Source: Mycoplasmatota bacterium | Lineage (GTDB): Bacteria; Bacillota_I; Bacilli_A; Izemoplasmatales; Izemoplasmataceae | DNA length: 8,265 nucleotides | NCBI GenBank assembly: GCA_030636545.1 | Contig: DAOVWR010000049.1 | Coordinates: 1-8,265, forward strand | Direction of reading: 5' to 3' | The notes under the pieces: model-generated | The model's input: only the letters and a program-made list of their open reading frames with translations | The model's database searches: none | Told to the model about the DNA's origin: nothing | Position numbers and translations under genes: made by a program | Part shown: in pieces, positions 1 to 6,022 of the stretch | How positions within the stretch are numbered: the first letter of the stretch is position 1 | How the letters are laid out: the number at the start of each line of letters is the position of its first letter

Positions 1-1451
1 AAGCCGATTTATTACTTCTAAAAAATTCTCATACAACCTTCTTATCAGATTCACTTGATCCATTAACAGATTTTTACAATCTTCTACATGAAGCAATAGT
101 TGATGATCCTCCTCTAACAATTAAAGAAGGAAGAATATTTAAAGAGGGGTATAATAAAGACCTTGATGAAATTAGAAACAACGCTCTTAACATTAAATCA
201 TGGCTTAAAGAATTAGAAGAAACAGAACGAATAAGAACTAAGATTAAAAAATTACGAATCGGATATAACCGTGTCTTTGGTTATTACATTGAAATACCCA
301 AAGGACAAATTCAAAATGTAAAAGATGAATTTGGCTATACAAGAAAACAAACACTATCAAATAGTGAGCGTTATATAACAGAAGAATTAAAACAAAAAGA
401 AACTATCATTTTATCTTCTGAAGAAAAAAGTATTAAATTAGAATATGAACTATTTTTAGAATTACGTGATATAGCTAGAAACAAAATAGCAGTTATTCAA
501 AAGAACGCTAATATTATTAGTGAAATAGATATGATGATTGCTTTAAGTATCATAAGTGAAGAATTAAACCTAGTAAGACCGGTTTTAGTTGATAATAATA
601 AAATTGAAATTATTGATTCAAGACATCCTGTTGTTGAAAAAGTCCTAACAGAAACTAGTTTTGTTCCAAATGATATTCTACTAGATGATAAAACAAATAT
701 TTTATTGATTACTGGACCAAACATGTCAGGTAAATCAACATATATGCGACAAATGGCATTAACGACAATTTTAGCACAAATAGGTTCTTTTGTTCCTGCT
801 AAAAAAGCGACTTTGCCAGTTTTCGATGCTATTTTCACAAGAATCGGCGCAGCCGATGATTTGGTAAGTGGTAAATCGACATTCATGGTCGAAATGCTAG
901 ATGCTAATAACGCAATTAAAAACGCAACTAAGAACTCACTAATCCTCTTTGATGAAATTGGACGAGGGACTGCAACTTATGATGGTATGGCACTAGCTCA
1001 AGCAATAATTGAGTATATCCATGAAAAAATAAAATGTAAAACATTTTTCTCAACACATTATCATGAACTAACAGATTTAGACAAATCACTTGCAACACTT
1101 AAGAATGTTCATGTAAGTGCTAAAGATAAAGATGGTTCAATAATATTTTTACATAAAGTAAAAGATGGCCCAACTGATAAATCATATGGAATAAATGTCG
1201 CAAGCCTTGCTGAACTTCCAAAAGGATTAATTGTCAGAGCTAAAATCATTTTAAAAGATCTTGAAAGAAATCATCAAAAATTATCAGAATCAGTAAATAT
1301 TGATCTCTTTAATTTTGATGATTATATTGAAGTTGAAAAACTTACAAAAGAAGAAAATGCCTTAATAAAAGAATTAAAAGAAGTTTCAATTGATAATTTA
1401 ACTCCACTTGAAGCATTAAACATCTTAAACAAAATTATCAATAAGATGTAA
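1..1451 (+). CDS. mutS: DNA mismatch repair ATPase MutS (5' partial)
   Basis: MutS binds base mismatches and small loops and, with ATP, recruits MutL. The first complete codon is at position 3; 482 codons remain of a protein usually about 850 residues long, so the mismatch-binding and connector domains lie upstream of the window. Visible residues (numbered from position 3) include the core/lever motif GYNRVFGYY at 87-95, the clamp region after it, and the ATPase domain with Walker A GPNMSGKST at 238-246. Walker B follows as LILFDEIGRG with Asp317-Glu318, then the STHYHEL histidine loop around His352. The conserved GRGTSTFDG signature reads GRGTATYDG here, a mild variation. Near the C terminus NIDLF (1296-1310) resembles a weak beta-clamp motif, and the end (PLEALNIL) is the usual MutS tail. 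The reading frame is intact. Gene msrB follows after 14 nt, so co-transcription is likely. Identification is secure. Confidence 0.97.
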   Translation, partial: ADLLLLKNSHTTFLSDSLDPLTDFYNLLHEAIVDDPPLTIKEGRIFKEGYNKDLDEIRNNALNIKSWLKELEETERIRTKIKKLRIGYNRVFGYYIEIPKGQIQNVKDEFGYTRKQTLSNSERYITEELKQKETIILSSEEKSIKLEYELFLELRDIARNKIAVIQKNANIISEIDMMIALSIISEELNLVRPVLVDNNKIEIIDSRHPVVEKVLTETSFVPNDILLDDKTNILLITGPNMSGKSTYMRQMALTTILAQIGSFVPAKKATLPVFDAIFTRIGAADDLVSGKSTFMVEMLDANNAIKNATKNSLILFDEIGRGTATYDGMALAQAIIEYIHEKIKCKTFFSTHYHELTDLDKSLATLKNVHVSAKDKDGSIIFLHKVKDGPTDKSYGINVASLAELPKGLIVRAKIILKDLERNHQKLSESVNIDLFNFDDYIEVEKLTKEENALIKELKEVSIDNLTPLEALNILNKIINKM

Positions 1452-1465
1452 TTGGAGGTCTTATT

Positions 1466-1894
1466 ATGAATAAATATGAAGGAAATATAAAAGCATTAAC
1501 TGAGGAACAGTACAATGTAACACAAAAAAACGGAACTGAGAAACCATTTGAAAATGAATATTATAATGAATTTAGAGAAGGTATTTATCTTGATATAGTC
1601 TCAAAAGAAGTTTTGTTTACTTCACTTGATAAATTTGATTCGCACTGCGGCTGGCCTTCATTTACGAAACCACTCACAGAAAAAGTAGTTGCTGAGAGAA
1701 AAGATTACTCTCATTATATGATTCGTACAGAAATTAGAAGTAAAGAAAGTAACTCGCATCTAGGTCATGTTTTTAATGATGGACCTAATGGAAGTAAAAG
1801 GTACTGCATAAACTCAGCAAGTCTCATATTTATTCCCAAAGAGAAATTAGTTGAAGAAGGATATCAAGAATATTTATCATTATTTACAAAATAA
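1466..1894 (+). CDS. msrB: Peptide-methionine (R)-S-oxide reductase MsrB
   Basis: This cytoplasmic enzyme reduces the R-sulfoxide of methionine in oxidised proteins, normally recycled by thioredoxin. The 142-residue length is typical of a single-domain MsrB. Visible motifs are DKFDSHCGWPSF at 55-66, SHLGHVFNDGP at 97-107 with active-site His98 and His101, and RYCINSASL at 112-120. Cys114 matches the catalytic cysteine of the family and Cys61 the resolving cysteine. These are the only two cysteines, so the two CxxC zinc-binding pairs of many MsrB proteins are absent. The ATG at 1466 is preceded by GGAGG (1454-1458) at 7-nt spacing, which supports the start. The gene sits 14 nt after mutS with no visible promoter, so it is probably co-transcribed with mutS. 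It ends in a hairpin terminator that contains its stop codon. No MsrA domain is fused to it. Confidence 0.97.
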   Translation: MNKYEGNIKALTEEQYNVTQKNGTEKPFENEYYNEFREGIYLDIVSKEVLFTSLDKFDSHCGWPSFTKPLTEKVVAERKDYSHYMIRTEIRSKESNSHLGHVFNDGPNGSKRYCINSASLIFIPKEKLVEEGYQEYLSLFTK

Positions 1895-1919
1895 CAATCT
1901 CAGGATTGTTATTTTTTTT
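1891..1919 (+). terminator. Rho-independent terminator after msrB
   Basis: A perfect 9-bp stem pairs ATAACAATC (1891-1899) with GATTGTTAT (1904-1912) around a TCAG loop, followed directly by a run of eight T (1912-1919). The msrB stop codon TAA (1892-1894) is part of the left arm. The stem is AT-rich, so termination may be leaky. Confidence 0.88.
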
Positions 1920-1949
1920 GTAGCAAAATTATCGCTTTTCTCGTATAAT
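1918..1949 (+). promoter_or_regulatory. Probable housekeeping-sigma promoter for mutL-miaA
   Basis: A perfect TATAAT lies at 1944-1949, about 27 nt before the mutL start and just after the msrB terminator. The -35 is poor: TAGCAA (1921-1926) gives a 17-bp spacer, while TTGTAG (1918-1923) would need 20 bp. There is no extended -10 TG. The predicted transcription start near 1956 would leave a 5' leader of about 20 nt, just enough for the weak purine-rich ribosome site AGAAAGAAG (1959-1967). Confidence 0.6.
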
Positions 1950-1975
1950 AGAAATGTTAGAAAGAAGTTGATTAT

Positions 1976-3751
1976 ATGGGAAAAATAATTCAATTAAATG
2001 ATGCTTTAAGTAACTTAATCGCAGCTGGCGAAGTTGTAGAAAATATGGCATCAGTTGTTAAGGAGTTAGTTGAAAACTCAGTTGATGCGAACAGCACAGT
2101 AATAAAGATTGATTTACTAGAATCAGGACTTAATGAAATCAAAGTAACTGATGATGGTGACGGTATGAGTAAAGAAGACATGAAAATGTCCATTAAAAGA
2201 CATGCAACATCTAAAATAAGAACAAATCATGATTTGTTTCACATTTCTTCACTTGGGTTCCGTGGGGAAGCATTACCCTCAATTGCCTCGGTTTCTCATT
2301 TAGAAATAATTAGCTGCGAAGGCGACACAGGATACCGTATCTTCTTATTAAAAGGTGAACTTAAAGAAGAAAGCGAATACGCTCCTAGAAAAGGAACAAG
2401 TGTTTCTGTTAAGTATCTTTTCTATAATACACCGGCGAGATTAAAACATTTAAAAGCTACCAATACTGAATTATCTTTCATTGTTGATTACGTTAATAAA
2501 ATTGCCTTAGCTAATCCCACTGTGTCATTCACACTAACAAACAATACTAAAACTATCTTCAGATCAACAGGATCAGGAGATCATTTAAAAGTACTATCAA
2601 ATATTTACTCAATAGAAATTATTAAGAATATGGTGCCATTTAATGGGAAAAATCAATATTTTGAAGTTAGTGGTTATTTAACGAAACCAATATTCAATCG
2701 TTCTTCAAGAAATCATGTGACAGTTATTGCGAATGGACGTATGATTAGAAACAGTAAAATAATTTCTTCAGTAAATGAAGCATATAAAACGTATTTACCA
2801 ATTGGAAAACATCCAATTGTATTTCTTAAAATAGATTTAGATCCATTACTAATTGATGTTAATGTGCATCCTCAAAAACTAGAAGTAAAATTTACTGAAG
2901 AAAGAATGTTGTTATCACTTATTAGAAATACTATAAATGAGAAGTTAAGAACTTTAGATTTGATTCCCGAAATGAAGGACAAAGTAGTAGATAGTGTAAA
3001 ATACGAGTCACTAAACCTTACTTCTTCAACTAATGGGAAATCAAGCATTGTAAAAGAAGACTTTGTTAACTATTTAGACGATTTAGTTGAAAAAAAGAAA
3101 ATTCGCGAAATTTTAGACAAACAAGAGACAGTCAAAACATCAGAAGAAAAGGTTGCTGATGAGTCACAAAAAATTTCTAGATTAGAATATATTGGTCAAT
3201 ATCTGGGAACGTACTTAATTGCCCAAAATGAAGATGGTCTTTTCATTATTGACCAACATGCCGCAGCGGAAAGAGTTAGATATGAAAATTACTATCAAAA
3301 AATGGAATCTGTTAATATTGAAACTTACCAATTATTGATCCCTATAACCCTTGATTTATCGAATCAAGAAGTTATTGCTCTTAATGATCAATTAGATTTA
3401 TTTATCCCACTGGGAATTGAATTAGAAATTAATCAAATAAAGACAATTGATATAACAAAAGTTCCAACCTGGTTTGTAGAAGGATATGAAAGAATTTACA
3501 CTGAAGAAATTGTTAGATATATTTTAGATGGTAAAGATATAGGTATTATGAATGTAAAAGATTCTCTAGCTAAATCGTTATCCTGTAAACACTCTATTAA
3601 AGCCAATAAGTATATTAATAAGAATGAGATACAAAAATTATTACATGACCTTGAAAATTGTGAAAATCCTTATACTTGTCCTCATGGCAGACCAACAATA
3701 ATTAAATTTACCCAACAAGAAATTGAAAAATTATTCTTGAGGATTATGTAA
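1976..3751 (+). CDS. mutL: DNA mismatch repair endonuclease MutL
   Basis: MutL couples MutS mismatch recognition to strand incision; in bacteria without MutH it nicks DNA itself. The protein has 591 residues. The N-terminal GHKL ATPase shows KELVENSVDA (Glu30 as general base, Asn34 for Mg), DDGDGM at 59-64, the ATP-lid motif SLGFRGEAL at 92-100, and GTSVSV at 140-145 followed by NTPARLKHLK. A lysine-rich, low-conservation linker spans about 330-400. The C-terminal domain has the endonuclease motif DQHAAAERVRYE at 426-437, SCKHSIKAN at 536-544 and CPHGRPT at 568-574, all metal-site motifs of nicking MutL proteins. QLLIP at 452-456 matches the MutL clamp-binding motif position (QEMIVP in Bacillus subtilis). 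A probable promoter at 1918-1949 precedes it. The stop overlaps the miaA start (TAATG), indicating translational coupling. No key residue is missing. Confidence 0.98.
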   Translation: MGKIIQLNDALSNLIAAGEVVENMASVVKELVENSVDANSTVIKIDLLESGLNEIKVTDDGDGMSKEDMKMSIKRHATSKIRTNHDLFHISSLGFRGEALPSIASVSHLEIISCEGDTGYRIFLLKGELKEESEYAPRKGTSVSVKYLFYNTPARLKHLKATNTELSFIVDYVNKIALANPTVSFTLTNNTKTIFRSTGSGDHLKVLSNIYSIEIIKNMVPFNGKNQYFEVSGYLTKPIFNRSSRNHVTVIANGRMIRNSKIISSVNEAYKTYLPIGKHPIVFLKIDLDPLLIDVNVHPQKLEVKFTEERMLLSLIRNTINEKLRTLDLIPEMKDKVVDSVKYESLNLTSSTNGKSSIVKEDFVNYLDDLVEKKKIREILDKQETVKTSEEKVADESQKISRLEYIGQYLGTYLIAQNEDGLFIIDQHAAAERVRYENYYQKMESVNIETYQLLIPITLDLSNQEVIALNDQLDLFIPLGIELEINQIKTIDITKVPTWFVEGYERIYTEEIVRYILDGKDIGIMNVKDSLAKSLSCKHSIKANKYINKNEIQKLLHDLENCENPYTCPHGRPTIIKFTQQEIEKLFLRIM

Positions 3752-4638
3752 TGATAATCGTTATTGTCGGGCCTACTGGTATTGGTAAAACAAAACTATC
3801 TATAGCATTAGCTAAAAAATATAATACAGAAATCATCTCTGGAGATAGCGTACAAGTTTATAAAGGACTTGATATTGGAAGTGGAAAAGTAACAAATCAA
3901 GAAAAAGCAGGAATATCACACCACTTAATTGATATTTTGGAACCGCAAGAAGACTTTAGTGTTGCTATTTTTCAAAAGATGGTTAGAGAGAAAGTAAACG
4001 AAATGCAGCAACGCAATATAATGCCTATTATAGTTGGCGGGACAGGTCTTTATATTAAAAGTGTGTTATATGACTATAATTTTGAAAACGCAACTAGAGA
4101 CCATTCGTTAGACGTAATTTATCAATATTTTTCAAATGAAGATCTACATGAATTACTAGAAGAAAAAGATTATGAAATTTCACTAAGAATTCATCCAAAT
4201 AATCGTAAAAGAGTTTTACAAGCAATTTCAAGATCTTCAGTTAATAAAATTTCTGAAAATAAAAATAAGGATATTCCATTATATGAGTTTAAGATTATTG
4301 GCTTAACAATGGATCGCGAAAAACTTTATGAACTTATTAACTTGAGAGTAGATGAAATGCTTACACAGGGTCTTCTTAAAGAAGTGAAAACCTTGTATAA
4401 CAATGGAATTAACTCAAATAGCGTTAGAAGTATAGGCTATAAAGAGCTTTATAAGCATTTCTCTGGTGAATACGAGTTAGATTTTGCAATAGAAAAAATT
4501 AAACAGCATTCACGTAATTTAGCCAAAAAACAATACACGTTTTTCAATAATCAGTTCAATGTGAATTGTCTTGATGTAGATATTGATAATTGTGAAAAAA
4601 CGATTGAAGAAGCAATTAATTTAATTGAAAAAGACTGA
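3751..4638 (+). CDS. miaA: tRNA dimethylallyltransferase MiaA
   Basis: MiaA transfers a dimethylallyl group to N6 of adenosine 37 in tRNAs reading codons that begin with U, improving decoding and frame maintenance. The 295-residue protein has the P-loop GPTGIGKT at 7-14, DSVQVY at 32-37 (substrate and catalytic Asp region), the GGTGLYI motif at 96-102, HPNNRKRV at 148-155 and SIGYKEL at 227-233. Near the C terminus SRNLAKKQYTFF (254-265) corresponds to the family TRxYAKRQxTWF segment, with several substitutions. The start overlaps the mutL stop by one base and is preceded by TTGAGG (3737-3742) at 8-nt spacing inside mutL, so the two genes form one translationally coupled unit. The gene ends in TGA, which lies inside the downstream terminator hairpin. 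Linkage of miaA to mutL is common in bacteria. Confidence 0.97.
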   Translation: MIIVIVGPTGIGKTKLSIALAKKYNTEIISGDSVQVYKGLDIGSGKVTNQEKAGISHHLIDILEPQEDFSVAIFQKMVREKVNEMQQRNIMPIIVGGTGLYIKSVLYDYNFENATRDHSLDVIYQYFSNEDLHELLEEKDYEISLRIHPNNRKRVLQAISRSSVNKISENKNKDIPLYEFKIIGLTMDREKLYELINLRVDEMLTQGLLKEVKTLYNNGINSNSVRSIGYKELYKHFSGEYELDFAIEKIKQHSRNLAKKQYTFFNNQFNVNCLDVDIDNCEKTIEEAINLIEKD

Positions 4639-4653
4639 AAACAGTCTTTTTTT
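4628..4653 (+). terminator. Rho-independent terminator after miaA
   Basis: A perfect 10-bp stem pairs AAAAAGACTG (4628-4637) with CAGTCTTTTT (4642-4651) around an AAAA loop. The T run spans 4647-4653. The miaA stop TGA (4636-4638) lies at the stem top and loop, so the hairpin includes the end of the coding sequence. Confidence 0.9.
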
Positions 4654-4655
4654 AT

Positions 4656-4684
4656 TTGGCCTTCAAAGGATTATTTGCTATAAT
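4656..4684 (+). promoter_or_regulatory. Extended -10 promoter for the acyltransferase gene
   Basis: A consensus TATAAT at 4679-4684 is preceded by TGC (4676-4678), giving an extended -10. TTGGCC (4656-4661) matches 4 of 6 bases of the -35 consensus at an ideal 17-bp spacing. It starts immediately after the miaA terminator and lies 21 nt before the ATG, so the downstream gene is probably transcribed independently and well. Confidence 0.78.
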
Positions 4685-4693
4685 GTTGATAAC

Positions 4694-4700
4694 GAGGTGA
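4694..4700 (+). promoter_or_regulatory. Ribosome binding site fixing the start at 4706
   Basis: GAGGTGA lies 5 nt before the ATG at 4706. The open frame extends upstream to a TTG at 4625, but that codon lies inside miaA and ahead of both the terminator and the promoter, so it is not a credible start. Confidence 0.8.
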
Positions 4701-4705
4701 GATTT

Positions 4706-5866
4706 ATGAAAATACCATTTAAAGATAAGTTTGCAGATGCTGCGATTGTAGTTGCTAGACCTATAGTAAATTTACTAATGGCTAGAGAAATAAAAGTAAT
4801 TACTAAAGGAGAGATTATTCCTAAAGATAGAGAACAATTTATTATGATTTCAAATCATTTTAATACATGGGATGCTTTTGTTGTAATGAAAACAATAAAA
4901 TCGAAAATCCGCTTTTTAGCAACAGCAATTGGTTTTTTAGATCCAGGAAAAGGTTTTGGAATGAAATTCTTAGCTAGAGCTATTCCTAAAAGAGTTGGAA
5001 AACCCGACTATATTGCAATGAAATCCTTATATGATTATCTCGAAATGGGGTATAGTATCGGCTTTTTCCCAGAAGGTGACAACACATTTTATGGTGAAAC
5101 ATTAGAAATATTTAAATCAAGTGGGAAGTTAATCAAAAAAGCTGGTCTTGATGTTATTTTAGTTAAACAACAAGGTGGGTATATTTCTCAACCTAGATGG
5201 GCTGATTACTTTGCGAAGAATGGTGAAGTTCATACTGAGACATTAACACTTCTTAAGAAAGAAGAAATTAAAGAATTAACACCTATTAAGATTAATAAAA
5301 TAATTGAAACAGCAATCTATAATAATGATTATGATTTTCAAAGAGAAAAAATGATTAAATTTAATCGTAAAGCACGAGCTGAAGGGATTGAAAGACTTGT
5401 TTACTACTGTAATAACTGTGGTGGAGTCTTAACTGTCTTTGGTAGTGGAGATGATATTGTTTGTTCAAAATGTGGTAAAATTGGACACATAAACGAATAT
5501 GAATTTATTGAAGGAAATAAATTTGATAACCTTGTTGATTATAATGAATTCCAATATAAAAAAATTGAAGAAGTTATTGCTAGTGAATTTGTGATGTCAG
5601 TAACATTAAACCTTGTAAATCATTATCGAATGAAAAATGTTAAGCTAGGAAAATACAAAGTTAGATATAAAGATAAAAAACTTCACTTATCTAATAATAT
5701 ATCATCATTTATATTTGATTTAGAAAAGATAAAATTCCCTGTAAATACTATGAGAGGTAGTTTCAGCTTTGATTACGAAGAAGAAACGTATAATTTCACA
5801 GATATTAGACATCAATTTGTCATATTTGAAATGTGCCGTTATTTAAACGGAAGCTATAAAAGTTAG
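4706..5866 (+). CDS. PlsC-like acyltransferase with C-terminal zinc ribbon
   Basis: The N-terminal 200 residues resemble lysophospholipid/glycerol-phosphate acyltransferases (LPLAT, PlsC-like), which acylate lyso-lipids at the membrane using acyl-ACP, acyl-CoA or acyl-phosphate. Visible signatures are NHFNTWD at 50-56 (the NHx4D catalytic motif, His51 and Asp56) and FFPEGDNTF at 120-128 (the FPEG substrate-binding motif). A hydrophobic stretch at about 11-25 may associate with the membrane. Residues 235-256 form a zinc ribbon with CNNC (Cys235, Cys238) and CSKC (Cys253, Cys256). The tail from about 265 to 386 is not recognised; it appears rich in short beta-strand-like segments. At 386 residues the protein is much longer than a standard PlsC (about 200-250). 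The start at 4706 is set by the ribosome site and promoter. The real acyl acceptor cannot be read from sequence, so no gene symbol is given. Confidence 0.85.
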   Translation: MKIPFKDKFADAAIVVARPIVNLLMAREIKVITKGEIIPKDREQFIMISNHFNTWDAFVVMKTIKSKIRFLATAIGFLDPGKGFGMKFLARAIPKRVGKPDYIAMKSLYDYLEMGYSIGFFPEGDNTFYGETLEIFKSSGKLIKKAGLDVILVKQQGGYISQPRWADYFAKNGEVHTETLTLLKKEEIKELTPIKINKIIETAIYNNDYDFQREKMIKFNRKARAEGIERLVYYCNNCGGVLTVFGSGDDIVCSKCGKIGHINEYEFIEGNKFDNLVDYNEFQYKKIEEVIASEFVMSVTLNLVNHYRMKNVKLGKYKVRYKDKKLHLSNNISSFIFDLEKIKFPVNTMRGSFSFDYEEETYNFTDIRHQFVIFEMCRYLNGSYKS

Positions 5867-5925
5867 GAACAACGATGATATCGTCAATGCACAGAGAAGT
5901 ATTTTTTAAAAAATTAGAAAAAAGA

Positions 5926-5934
5926 TGCTATTAT
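5926..5934 (+). promoter_or_regulatory. Possible extended -10 just upstream of a hairpin
   Basis: TGC (5926-5928) followed by TATTAT (5929-5934) resembles an extended -10, but the -35 region is a featureless A/T run. Initiation would fall near 5941, the first base of the terminator stem. In this AT-rich spacer it may be chance. The spacer 5867-6022 also holds a 14-bp palindrome, ATTTTTTAAAAAAT (5901-5914). Confidence 0.2.
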
Positions 5935-5940
5935 ATAGAT

Positions 5941-5969
5941 AGATGAGTATAAAAAATACTCATCTTTTT
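5941..5969 (+). terminator. Rho-independent terminator after the acyltransferase gene
   Basis: A perfect 10-bp stem pairs AGATGAGTAT (5941-5950) with ATACTCATCT (5956-5965) around an AAAAA loop, followed by five T (5965-5969). It lies 74 nt after the acyltransferase stop and separates that gene from the secreted protease gene. Confidence 0.87.
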
Positions 5970-5990
5970 CATAAGTTTATATACAATATG

Positions 5991-5999
5991 TGATAAAAT
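5991..5999 (+). promoter_or_regulatory. Probable extended -10 promoter for the protease gene
   Basis: TGA followed by TAAAAT (5994-5999) is one mismatch from an extended -10. No convincing -35 is present: TTCATA at 5968-5973 would need a 20-bp spacer. It is the best candidate between the terminator and the start codon, and would leave a leader of about 16 nt. Confidence 0.45.
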
Positions 6000-6007
6000 A
6001 TATTATT

Positions 6008-6016
6008 AAGGAGGTG
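6008..6016 (+). promoter_or_regulatory. Strong ribosome binding site selecting a TTG start
   Basis: AAGGAGGTG is a near-complete anti-SD match ending about 8 nt (from GGAGG) before TTG at 6023. It marks TTG as the start even though the first in-frame ATG comes 12 codons later, inside the signal-peptide core. Confidence 0.85.
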
Positions 6017-6022
6017 TTTCGA

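Noticed and set aside
497..886. 129-codon open frame on the minus strand
   Set aside because: It lies wholly opposite the conserved mutS ATPase region, has no ribosome site and no recognisable motifs; it is an antisense shadow.
1990..2193. 67-codon open frame on the minus strand
   Set aside because: Antisense to the conserved ATPase start of mutL, with Ser/Thr-rich low-complexity translation and no initiation signal.
3751..4638. TGA stop of miaA read as tryptophan under a mycoplasma code
   Set aside because: Tryptophan is TGG in the genes here, and the terminator hairpin overlaps the TGA, which fits a real gene end.
4625..4705. N-terminal 27-codon extension of the acyltransferase frame from a TTG
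   Set aside because: It begins inside miaA, crosses the miaA terminator and the gene's own promoter, and lacks a ribosome site; the ATG at 4706 has GAGGTGA at good spacing.
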